This document shows, one piece after another, positions 50,064 through 58,181 of a stretch of 64,000 bases of DNA; within the stretch, counting starts at the first letter, position 1; each line of letters starts with the position of its first letter. The stretch comes from UBA6215 sp964484255. GTDB lineage: Bacteria > Omnitrophota > Gorgyraeia > Pluralincolimonadales > Pluralincolimonadaceae. Below the pieces are notes generated by a model that was not told the DNA's origin, ran no database searches, and saw only the letters and a program-made list of their open reading frames with translations. The position numbers and the translations under genes were made by a program. The stretch is from the NCBI GenBank assembly GCA_964484255.1, contig CAZAEH010000002.1, forward strand, positions 32,517-96,516. The letters are read 5' to 3'.

Positions 50064-51147
50064 CTGCCGCCCTTCTTATGGACTTAAGTATATCCTTGGC
50101 CTTCTGTGCAAGAATGAACGATAATCCTCTCGGCGTCTTCCTTGCCATGACCACCTTGTATAACGGCGTCAACCGGTTGCACAACTGGTCCTTGTAAAAC
50201 CGGCCGTGCCCGTACCAGTTATAACAGGTCTCTCCCCTTGCCGATATCATCTTCAACAACTCCTCTATAAGGATATAACCCGGCCTGTAATATTTACACC
50301 CGTAATCAAAAGCGGTCAGTACCCAGTTAAACCCTTTTCCGAACTTATAGGCAAAACTTATTGCAATAGCCCTATCCCCAGCCTTAAGGACATGCGCATC
50401 CAACCTGCCGGCTCCGTCCATAAGGATGAGGAAATCCCTGAAGAAATCCGCATACCTGTCATTTTCAAAATTGCTCTTCTTATTCCTGGCGGCAAAGGCG
50501 GCCCGCGAAAAATCCCTGTAAAGGTCCGCGCACCTGTCAACCTCCTGCCTGCCCTTCGCCTCCGTAAGACTGACTTGCCCGAATTTTTCCGCAAGGTGCT
50601 TCCTCTTGGACCTGAGGTCCCTCCTGAGCTTCGACGACAGGTTCGAAAGGTAATTATCCAGCCCTTCGCTCAGGTCGATAGCGTAATTCATGTGGTCGTT
50701 TACGGCGGAAACCGGGAGCTTTTTCCCGTTTTTACCGGCCAACTCGGTAAGCAACCTGCTGCCTTCCCTTACATCCGTAAGGCAAAGAACATCCCAATCC
50801 CTGCGCAGAGAAAGAGCTTCAACAAGCCGGGCGAGGACCGGCGCGTCTTTGCACGCATACATCGGTTCCGTATAATTAGCGGCCACGCCCCCGACATGGC
50901 AGAGGATATTAGCAAAACCTTCCCTTGCGCCTCCCCTTTCGAGGCAGAGCGCAAGTCCTCCTTTTATCTTCGCATTTTCATACAACACGAATATCCTGAG
51001 CTTCCTGCCTTTACCGAAATACTTCCACCATGTTATTATGAAATCGGACAGCAGGAACGGCTGGGGATCCCCGGAAGCGACAAGCGCATCCCATTCACCC
51101 GCTATACCGGAAAACTCATCGATATCCTCTATCCAACGATAATCCAT
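50053..51147 (-). CDS. FemAB/CelD-like GNAT acyltransferase
   Basis: This 364-residue protein resembles the Acetyltransf_6 / CelD / FemAB group that attaches acyl or aminoacyl groups to cell-surface glycans. It contains DPQPFLLSDFIITWWKYFG near the start, LSSKLRRDLRSKRKHLAEKFG in the middle, and a C-terminal half with AISFAYKFGKGFNWVLTAFD and RPGYILIEELLKM typical of these folds. It lies next to a DegT aminotransferase and a deacetylase, which together could create and acylate an amino sugar. The acyl donor is unknown. Confidence 0.83.
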   Translation of the reverse strand: MDYRWIEDIDEFSGIAGEWDALVASGDPQPFLLSDFIITWWKYFGKGRKLRIFVLYENAKIKGGLALCLERGGAREGFANILCHVGGVAANYTEPMYACKDAPVLARLVEALSLRRDWDVLCLTDVREGSRLLTELAGKNGKKLPVSAVNDHMNYAIDLSEGLDNYLSNLSSKLRRDLRSKRKHLAEKFGQVSLTEAKGRQEVDRCADLYRDFSRAAFAARNKKSNFENDRYADFFRDFLILMDGAGRLDAHVLKAGDRAIAISFAYKFGKGFNWVLTAFDYGCKYYRPGYILIEELLKMISARGETCYNWYGHGRFYKDQLCNRLTPLYKVVMARKTPRGLSFILAQKAKDILKSIRRAADAK

Positions 51148-52284
51148 CTATTCTCCCGCCAGGGATTTCAATTCTTCCGTAAGCCGCGTGACATACGAAA
51201 GGAAATCTTTCCTTAATACCTTAGATGCCGGCAGGTTAAGCTGAAGCAATTTCCTGCCGAGCATCTCAACATCCGGGTACTTTCCAAGTTCATCGAGCAC
51301 GGCCCTCGGCAGGGTAGGCCATACCATGACATCATATCTCTTCCTCAGCCGGCAAAAGATCCTGTCCCTGCCTGACTCAACGAACAACGGTACGCAGAAC
51401 GGGACCGTCCCAAGGGGAAGTTCCCGCCACAGCAGACTTATACCCTGCGCCCCTTCAAGAGAAGTGGCGATCTGCGAATAGTATGCTCGCTTTGCCAGCG
51501 AAACTTCTCCAAGATAATCGCCGGGCAGGCCATTCAGCTGGTGCAGCGCCAGCCTGGACATGGGCCTCAGGTAATCACACATGAACTCTTCACCTATGCT
51601 GTCACGTAACGGCCAATCCGGATAACCCTTGTCCCTTTCCGAGTACAACGGCACGGGAGGTTCTACTGCCGGGTTCGCCATCCTCATGATCCGCCTGAGC
51701 CCTTCAGGGGCCTTATAATAACCGAGCGACGACTTTATAAGGGTAAGGACATTAGCCCATTCGGCCCGGTAAAAGAGCGGGACATTTTTTTTCTCCGGTG
51801 AGAAGCTGTACCTGTCATTATTTATTACCAGCATCCCTCCGTCAATGACCGGCAGGTTCTTCCTGAGGGAGAAGATGGAAAAATCCCCGAATGAACCGAA
51901 GGCCGAGCCGTTATGTTCTGAAAACAACGAATACGCATTATCCTCGAGGACCGGCAAACCTGCTTTACGGCACAACGGCATGATATCTTCCCATTGCTGG
52001 GAAAACCCGAAATGGTTTATCACGTGGACGATCCTGGCGCCGCACTGTAATTTCGAGGCCAGGTCCTCCATGTCGACCCTGAAGGTGCGGGGGTCGGACC
52101 TGTAAAAAACAGGTTCGAGGCCCAACACCTTGAACGGCTGCAGGGAACCGTCACAGTCAAAGGCGGGAGTAAGGACTTTATCGCCTTTTTTCAGCCCGGC
52201 CGAAACGCACGCCGCATACATCGCATTCCTGCCAAGGGCAAAAAGAAATACTTTTTTCCCGGGAAACCGCGCGCTAATCTCCAC
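51148..52284 (-). CDS. DegT/DnrJ/EryC1 aminotransferase
   Basis: This PLP-dependent sugar aminotransferase-like protein has 378 residues. Landmarks are LFALGRNAMYAACVSAGLKK, DKVLTPAFDCDGSLQPF, LPVLEDNAYSLFSEHNG and the PLP-lysine region FSIFSLRKNLPVIDGGMLV. It is more divergent than typical WecE or PglE proteins, so the substrate is open. The GTG at 52284 is preferred because GGGAGGGG (52291-52298) lies six bases before it; the ATG at 52326 lies deeper in the upstream gene. It overlaps the membrane-protein gene by 11 bases. Confidence 0.83.
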   Translation of the reverse strand: MEISARFPGKKVFLFALGRNAMYAACVSAGLKKGDKVLTPAFDCDGSLQPFKVLGLEPVFYRSDPRTFRVDMEDLASKLQCGARIVHVINHFGFSQQWEDIMPLCRKAGLPVLEDNAYSLFSEHNGSAFGSFGDFSIFSLRKNLPVIDGGMLVINNDRYSFSPEKKNVPLFYRAEWANVLTLIKSSLGYYKAPEGLRRIMRMANPAVEPPVPLYSERDKGYPDWPLRDSIGEEFMCDYLRPMSRLALHQLNGLPGDYLGEVSLAKRAYYSQIATSLEGAQGISLLWRELPLGTVPFCVPLFVESGRDRIFCRLRKRYDVMVWPTLPRAVLDELGKYPDVEMLGRKLLQLNLPASKVLRKDFLSYVTRLTEELKSLAGE

Positions 52285-53581
52285 CTGCAGCCCCTCCCGA
52301 AGGCTCAAAGAAAGCGCAAGCCGCAAGTATGGCCGTTATCGGCATGACGGCGTCCCTGAACCTGATGACCGTACCTATATTCGCGACCGACATCCCCAGC
52401 GAGGAGACATACAAAGCAAAAAATATGAGCATCGGGACGAAATCTGCTATTTTTCCGAGGCGCTTAAGCTTTATAAGGCCTGCCGCCGAGAACAGGATCA
52501 GCATGTACCAAACTGCCATCTCCGGCACGGTCAATAGAAGGCTGGGGGAATACATGTGCCACGGAAGGGGTTCCGCAAGAAAATGCAACCATGCCCCCGC
52601 GAAATACTTCATTATAAACACAGGGTTATACATTTGGGAACTGTCCGGCGGGACTATAACATAATTCCACCCGAGAGTATTCAGGGACCCCACATAATAG
52701 CTGAATACCACGCCGTAGATATCCTTTAACTTCTGAAAGACGAGGCCGTGGAAAATTAAGGCCACGGCCGAAAAGATAACCGATGCAAAAAATACCAGCC
52801 TCCACCTCGCCCTTGCTGTCCGGCAATTACGCAAAATATAATAGCAGGCAAGCAGCACAAGCTCCAAAAGCAGTATAGGTAACATCATTTTGTATTTCAG
52901 GAGCACGGTATAACCTGTGCATGCAGCAAGGACCAGCAAATACAGGACCTTTTCCGTACATCTCAATCCGTCTGCCAATCTCCTTATCACCCAGAATATG
53001 GCTGCCAGGCAAAAGATCAGGTGCGCCTCCTTCAAGCCGGTTATCGACCAGAATACCAACGTAGGCCAGAAAAGTACTATTGTGCAGGCAGCCAGCCCTG
53101 CTGAGCCGGAATACGTACGCCTGAGGAAGTCGTATATAAGCCAACCTGCCGCCAGCATCGCAAGTATATTGATATACTTCAAGAATATTATATCCCTGCC
53201 AAATATCAGGAAATAAAGACCGTTAAATACGCTCATGCTGTGGGTGTTATACCTGTCTACGGACAGGACCTTACCTATATCGAATTCACCCCTGAAGTAA
53301 TCGGCAAAGATGGTCCCTTGGACTATATTATCCCTGGCATCCCCGAATATGTCCGTCATGCCCTTTGAAAAAACTAGGTACTGGAGTATTATGAAAAGCA
53401 CCAACCGCATAAGAAGGGCTGCACTAAGCAACCCGGTCAATGCTCCCCTGTCGCGTTCCGGCGTAGCTTGCCTTATTACCGTAAACAGGATCCAGGTCGA
53501 GATAACAGCAGCGGCAAATCCGGGCAACATGAAAGAGACCGACAATACAAGCACCCAAAGCAGGAATGTTTTGATCTTCAT
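52274..53581 (-). CDS. Polytopic membrane protein, GT-C or polymerase-like
   Basis: This 435-residue protein has about 10-11 hydrophobic segments. Visible landmarks are an acidic extracytoplasmic loop after the third helix (FGDARDNIVQGTIFADYFRG), GLKEAHLIFCLAAIFW, and a late loop NYVIVPPDSSQMYNPVFIM. No catalytic motif can be assigned. Such proteins in glycan loci are usually Wzy-type polymerases or GT-C transferases. It is coupled (ATGA) to the upstream 506-residue membrane protein, and both follow a DPM1-like GT2. The C-terminus ends in a short glycine-rich tail. Confidence 0.7.
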   Translation of the reverse strand: MKIKTFLLWVLVLSVSFMLPGFAAAVISTWILFTVIRQATPERDRGALTGLLSAALLMRLVLFIILQYLVFSKGMTDIFGDARDNIVQGTIFADYFRGEFDIGKVLSVDRYNTHSMSVFNGLYFLIFGRDIIFLKYINILAMLAAGWLIYDFLRRTYSGSAGLAACTIVLFWPTLVFWSITGLKEAHLIFCLAAIFWVIRRLADGLRCTEKVLYLLVLAACTGYTVLLKYKMMLPILLLELVLLACYYILRNCRTARARWRLVFFASVIFSAVALIFHGLVFQKLKDIYGVVFSYYVGSLNTLGWNYVIVPPDSSQMYNPVFIMKYFAGAWLHFLAEPLPWHMYSPSLLLTVPEMAVWYMLILFSAAGLIKLKRLGKIADFVPMLIFFALYVSSLGMSVANIGTVIRFRDAVMPITAILAACAFFEPSGGAAGGD

Positions 53582-55098
53582 TCCGCGTTCAACCCGTCCC
53601 TGAAACCCTTATTGTATACCTTTGCATAATCCACTATGAAGCAATCCCCTTTTATATCCACATGCACCGGCTCTATCGAACAATAACCTCTATACTCCCC
53701 TATATCGAAACCTACCCCCCGGGGCGAACGTTCAGGCCTTGAGATGGCGACATAAACTTCCTTATCCTTCTGTCCGCAGGCAAGCTTGACCATGCTCTTC
53801 AGCCCCCAGTCCTCGAAAGTCTGGGCACCGTAATAGGTATTCAGGGTATTATAATCGCTTTTTACAAGGCTAAAAGGTATTTTATCCGCAAAACTCTTCG
53901 TATCGATCACCACGCACTCCGCATCGGAAAGCGCGGCGCGGTTCTCCTTCAGGTAATCGTATACGGCAGCGTTTATCCTGCAAGCAACAGCCTGTGACCA
54001 GGCGTTCCCCTGCGAAACTACCATCAACAACATGAACGCGGTTGCGGCCAGCATCTTCCTGTAGCGCCCGGAGAACCTCAGCAAGGCGATACCTAACACG
54101 GATACTCCGATCGATGGCAACAGAAGATGCCTTCCTCCCACTCCCCCGTTGGAATTAAGCAGTATCGGCAGCAGCCAGAATACCGCCATGGAAAAAGATA
54201 TGAGTAATTGCCTGCTGTTAGGACGGGTCGTTTCACATTTACCTGCGGTCTTTGCCGCGAGATAGCCCGACGCCAGCGCCAGCAACGAACATGACGCCAA
54301 TAGCGGCAAACTCATCGCCGCAAACCGGTAAAACCCGTATATAACGGAACGCGCAATATATCTTCCCGCATAATGCCGGGCCGTTTCCAGTAAATTGAAG
54401 GGTATAATTGATACCGAAACCGCATGCGCCTCGGCACCGGCAGCAGAAGGCATCCCCGACGCAATGCGAAAGCCCGCGTAAACAGCCATCAAAGGTATGT
54501 ATACAAGCCAGGAATGTTTCCTTCCGCCCTTAACCTCCAAAGCCGCGACAGCAGCGATCGCAGGAGTAAAAAATCCGGTCTCGTACCAGAATATCCCTGC
54601 CGCATAAAGGGCTGCAGAAAATACCAGCAGCCATCTGTTCCCGCCGTCAATATACTTGAGAAACAAGTACAGGCAGAGGACATAAACAGCGGAAACGACG
54701 GCGACGTTGGCGTATATTGCCGACTGGTATATCTCCAAAGTGTTGGGCGTTACGCAAAAAAATGCCGAAGCAAGGAAAGACAGCGCAGGATCCTTGAGTA
54801 GCTTGTCCAAAAGCATATAGACCGATACGACCAATAAAGCATCCGACAGGAGCAGGAGCGCAAACCCCCTGTTGGCATTATCTCCTGCCGCAGCCGACTG
54901 CGCCGTAAGAAAAAGCCTGTTAAGGGGTCTTTCATCGTATGCCGCAGCGCCGGAACCTGGACCAAACGACCTGACCAGCGAGGCGTAATCATCCGGAGCA
55001 AGGGCCGCTCTCTCGAACGGCAGGAAATGCGCCGCCAAGCCGATGGCAAGCAGCGCCGAGGCAAAGAATACCTTATTCCTTACCGAAAAGCCCTTCAT
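53578..55098 (-). CDS. Polytopic membrane protein, GT-C glycosyltransferase-like
   Basis: This 506-residue protein has about 11 hydrophobic segments and a soluble C-terminal domain of about 125 residues. After the first helix an acidic loop contains LAPDDYASLVRSFGPG and AAYDERPLNRLF; aspartates in the first loop are a GT-C feature. YETGFFTPAIAAVAALEVKG lies near residue 170. No family can be named firmly. It starts four bases before the stop of the GT2 gene 55095-55781 (ATGA), which suggests the two proteins work together. Confidence 0.7.
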   Translation of the reverse strand: MKGFSVRNKVFFASALLAIGLAAHFLPFERAALAPDDYASLVRSFGPGSGAAAYDERPLNRLFLTAQSAAAGDNANRGFALLLLSDALLVVSVYMLLDKLLKDPALSFLASAFFCVTPNTLEIYQSAIYANVAVVSAVYVLCLYLFLKYIDGGNRWLLVFSAALYAAGIFWYETGFFTPAIAAVAALEVKGGRKHSWLVYIPLMAVYAGFRIASGMPSAAGAEAHAVSVSIIPFNLLETARHYAGRYIARSVIYGFYRFAAMSLPLLASCSLLALASGYLAAKTAGKCETTRPNSRQLLISFSMAVFWLLPILLNSNGGVGGRHLLLPSIGVSVLGIALLRFSGRYRKMLAATAFMLLMVVSQGNAWSQAVACRINAAVYDYLKENRAALSDAECVVIDTKSFADKIPFSLVKSDYNTLNTYYGAQTFEDWGLKSMVKLACGQKDKEVYVAISRPERSPRGVGFDIGEYRGYCSIEPVHVDIKGDCFIVDYAKVYNKGFRDGLNAE

Positions 55099-55781
55099 AA
55101 ATACCTGCGCAGGGCTATGACCTGCTTTAAATTGGCAAATATCGTAGGGAGGTTATTGACTTTGGACATGCCGCTTCCCCTTTGTCTCATGGATGTCGGC
55201 ATGCATTTGATCCTTTTACCCGCCCTTTTGGTCCTGATTATAAGCTCCATCAGGACGGCCCATCCCCTTCCGGACGAAACGAGCGTGAATCCGCCAAGGA
55301 GGCCCCGCCTGAACATCAATATGCCCTGGAATTTAGGCAACTTTCCGAAAAGCATCCCATATACGGCTTTCTCGACGGCAGACAGCACCTTCGCCAAAAC
55401 CGAGCTCTTCCGTCCCGGTATATATCCTAAAACCATATCATTATCTTTTATCGCGCCGAAGAACTCACCGATTATCGACGCCGGGAATTGCCCGTCAGCC
55501 GGAAAGAACGTCATGAACTCCCCCTCCGCCTCTGAAAAACCCGTGCGATACACGCCTCCCAGGCCCATATTACTACCATGGCGGACTACCCGGGTATTTT
55601 CGTACGAGGCTGCGATAAGCCCCGCCTTTTCCGGGGTCGCATCAGTACTGCCGTCATCGATTATAATGAACTCGAACGGCTGTCCAAGACTGTGCAGTTC
55701 GCCGATGATCTCCGAAGCCGTCGCCTCTATGGACCCGGCTTCATTATACGCCATCAGGAAGACCGATAAGACAGGCTTCAT
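55095..55781 (-). CDS. Family 2 glycosyltransferase, DPM1-like, without membrane helices
   Basis: This 228-residue GT-A protein has LSVFLMAYNEAGSIEATASE, FIIIDDGSTDATPEK, RHGSNMGLGGVYRTGFSEAEG, and the metal-site variant FFPADGQFPA (ADG in place of a full DxD). It lacks the C-terminal membrane helices of GtrB-type enzymes, so it resembles single-domain dolichyl-phosphate mannose synthases. Neighbouring GT-C-like genes suggest it prepares a polyprenyl-phosphate sugar. Both ends are coupled by ATGA overlaps. Confidence 0.87.
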   Translation of the reverse strand: MKPVLSVFLMAYNEAGSIEATASEIIGELHSLGQPFEFIIIDDGSTDATPEKAGLIAASYENTRVVRHGSNMGLGGVYRTGFSEAEGEFMTFFPADGQFPASIIGEFFGAIKDNDMVLGYIPGRKSSVLAKVLSAVEKAVYGMLFGKLPKFQGILMFRRGLLGGFTLVSSGRGWAVLMELIIRTKRAGKRIKCMPTSMRQRGSGMSKVNNLPTIFANLKQVIALRRYL

Positions 55782-56299
55782 ATCCTCTTCTTTATGACCC
55801 TTGCCGGGTTCCCGGCCGCTATGGAATACGCGGGAATATCCTTTGTTACGACGGCGCCAGCTCCGACTATCGAGTTTATTCCTATCTTCACCCCAGGCAG
55901 GACCATAGCGCCTATGCCTATATCGCAGCCGTCACCGATAACCACCGGTTTAAAATCAAGCTCGTTATGCATGACCGGCCGTTTTTTGTTCCCGCTCTCA
56001 TGCGCTGATGTGATTATGGCCGCGTGCGGGCCTATCCCCACGTCCTTGCCTATTTCAAGCCCGCCGGCGCTGTGAAGGAAGGCATGCTGGCCTATCCACG
56101 TGCCGCTTCCGATCTTCATCCTGTTCTTGTAATAACCCTTTATAACGGCATAATGGCCTACATAGACATTGTCGCCGATCTCGACATTTTCCGGGTGGAA
56201 TACGAGGGCGCCTTCTTCAAAAACCACATTCCTGCCTATCTTGGCAAAATCCTTTTTCCTGAATCTTCCTGTCCCGTGGCTCTTCGGCTTCTTAACCAT
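55778..56299 (-). CDS. Hexapeptide-repeat (LbH) acyltransferase
   Basis: This 173-residue protein is of the left-handed beta-helix acyltransferase group (WcaF/Maa/NodL-like), which O- or N-acetylates sugars using acetyl-CoA. Hexapeptide repeats are visible as NVEIGDNVYVGHYAVIKGYY, MKIGSGTWIGQHAFLHSAGG and VVIGDGCDIGIGAMVLPGVK. The end is IVGAGAVVTKDIPAYSIAAGN, a standard C-terminus of the group. The N-terminal 20 residues are basic. It overlaps the epimerase stop by 8 bases. Confidence 0.9.
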   Translation of the reverse strand: MVKKPKSHGTGRFRKKDFAKIGRNVVFEEGALVFHPENVEIGDNVYVGHYAVIKGYYKNRMKIGSGTWIGQHAFLHSAGGLEIGKDVGIGPHAAIITSAHESGNKKRPVMHNELDFKPVVIGDGCDIGIGAMVLPGVKIGINSIVGAGAVVTKDIPAYSIAAGNPARVIKKRI

Positions 56300-57248
56300 T
56301 TAAGTTCTCCCTGTACCAATCAATAGTCCTCTTGAGCCCTTCCTCTAACCCGACCTTAGGCGAGAACCCGAGGATGCGTTCTGCCTTGGATATGTCGGGG
56401 CATCTGGTCTCGACATCCGGAGCATCGTTCTTTTCGTCGATTATCTCGGAGGAGGAACCCGATATCCTTACCACCATCCCGGCAAGCTCTTTGACGCTTA
56501 AGGTGTTCTGCGGATTACCTATATTGAAAGCATTGCCCACAGCCTCTTTCTTCTCCATGCAAAGGACTATAGCATCGATAATATCGTCTATATAACACCA
56601 CGACCTGATCTGGCTTCCGCCGTTGTTCAAGCGCAGGGTGTCTCCCTTCAGGGCGCTCTTGGCAAACAGGTGTATAGCGCCTATACCGACTTGCATAGGC
56701 CCGAATATATTAAAAGGCCTGATGGTCACTGCGGGCAACCCGGATTGCCTATGGTACGCGAACGCTAAATGCTCTCCGGCCAGCTTCGCGGCCGCGTATG
56801 TCCATCGCGGCTCTCCCGCGGGCCCTACAGGTGTCGGATCGGATTCCTTGACCCGGTCCGCGTACCTTCCAAAAACCTCGCTGGTGGAAAAATCTATAAG
56901 CCTTTCAAGCCGCGGCTGGGCCATAGCGCCTTTAAGGACATTATAAGTGCCGATCATCGCCACTTCCATCGTCTTCACGGGCATCGAGACGACGGTATCG
57001 ACGCCGGCTATCGAGGCCAGATGGACCACGATATCGCATCCTTCCATGGAACGTCTTACCTTTTCGGCATCAAGCACATCTCCCTCGATGAACTTGAGTC
57101 CCGGCCTGCCGAGCGCGCCTGAGAACTTTATGGCGTTCCGATGGAGGTTATCGAACACGACAACTTCGTTGCCGTCCAACAACCTCTTAGCCAGAGACGT
57201 ACCTATAAAACCACCCCCGCCTGTAATGAATATTCTCCTGCCGGTCAT
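56292..57248 (-). CDS. NAD-dependent sugar epimerase/dehydratase 2
   Basis: This 318-residue extended short-chain dehydrogenase has RIFITGGGGFIGTSLAKRL, IVVHLASIAGVDTVVSMPVK, DFSTSEVFGRYADRV and the catalytic RWTYAAAKLAGEHLAF, then IRPFNIFGPMQVGIGAIHLF. It is a second copy of the same superfamily as 34404-35369, with shared order but clearly different sequence. The exact reaction (4-epimerisation, decarboxylation or dehydration) is unknown. Confidence 0.86.
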   Translation of the reverse strand: MTGRRIFITGGGGFIGTSLAKRLLDGNEVVVFDNLHRNAIKFSGALGRPGLKFIEGDVLDAEKVRRSMEGCDIVVHLASIAGVDTVVSMPVKTMEVAMIGTYNVLKGAMAQPRLERLIDFSTSEVFGRYADRVKESDPTPVGPAGEPRWTYAAAKLAGEHLAFAYHRQSGLPAVTIRPFNIFGPMQVGIGAIHLFAKSALKGDTLRLNNGGSQIRSWCYIDDIIDAIVLCMEKKEAVGNAFNIGNPQNTLSVKELAGMVVRISGSSSEIIDEKNDAPDVETRCPDISKAERILGFSPKVGLEEGLKRTIDWYRENLNG

Positions 57249-57251
57249 ATA

Positions 57252-58181
57252 TTATTTTCCCCTCTTTTTCGTGAAATTCCTGAGCCTGCGATATGCGGCC
57301 CTGGGCGCTTTTATCGCCGCAAAGCGCGCCATCGAATAAGGATCGAGCCTCTTTATTGCGAACGAGAGCGATTTTCCTATCTTGCCCTCACCAAACCTCA
57401 ATGCCGAATATTTAACCGAGTTGCTCGTTATCTCGTCCCTGATACGCCTGCGCACATCGCCGGGCAGTTCATACCTGTCAAGTATCTCCTCGAACATGAG
57501 CACGTATTCCTCGAACATCGTCGCTTTCATTACGCTGCTTGCCTGGCGCTCGTGCATCCTCCACCTGGCAAGTATGCCGTCTTCATAACAGACGGGATTC
57601 GATTTCGATATCTTTATGAACGCGTCGTAATCGACTATATAGGCATATCTTTCATTGAACCCGCCGCACTCAAGCAAGGCCTCTTTTTCGATGACCGCGG
57701 TCTCGGAATCGATAAAACATCCTTCCGTAAGCAGCCTTATGAACGCATTATCCAGGATCCCGCTGCCGAACCTGCCGTCCTCCACGGTAGTCCTGACAGT
57801 CCTGCCCGAGTCGAGGAACCATTCGGAATTGGCAAAATGAAGTTTCGCGCCGGGGTAACGGTCTATCGCTTCACTCTGCGCCTTGAGTTTCCCCGGACAC
57901 CACACATCATCATGGTCAAGTATCGCTATCCACCTGCCTCTCGAAAGCTCAACAGCTTTGTTCCTGGCGGCGGCAAAACCCCTGTTCTCCTGCCTGAAAT
58001 ACGTTATGGGGACACCCTGATCGATATAACGCCTTACTATAGACTCGGTGGCATCGGTCGAACCGTCGTTTATTATGACCATCTCCCAGTCCTTGAAGGT
58101 CTGGGCTGCCACGCTCTTTATTGTCTCATCAAGGTACTTCTCGGAATCATAGCAGCAGATCTGGACACTGAACTTAGGCAA
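57252..58181 (-). CDS. Family 2 glycosyltransferase 6
   Basis: This 309-residue GT-A protein has FSVQICCYDSEKYLDETIKS, MVIINDGSTDATESIVRRY, RGFAAARNKAVELSRGRW and the DxD-type site IAILDHDDVWCPGKL. The C-terminal third is basic. It starts with a TTG at 58181, with GGAAGG about seven bases upstream, and overlaps the stop of the radical SAM gene by 8 bases. Donor and acceptor are unknown. Confidence 0.88.
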   Translation of the reverse strand: MPKFSVQICCYDSEKYLDETIKSVAAQTFKDWEMVIINDGSTDATESIVRRYIDQGVPITYFRQENRGFAAARNKAVELSRGRWIAILDHDDVWCPGKLKAQSEAIDRYPGAKLHFANSEWFLDSGRTVRTTVEDGRFGSGILDNAFIRLLTEGCFIDSETAVIEKEALLECGGFNERYAYIVDYDAFIKISKSNPVCYEDGILARWRMHERQASSVMKATMFEEYVLMFEEILDRYELPGDVRRRIRDEITSNSVKYSALRFGEGKIGKSLSFAIKRLDPYSMARFAAIKAPRAAYRRLRNFTKKRGK

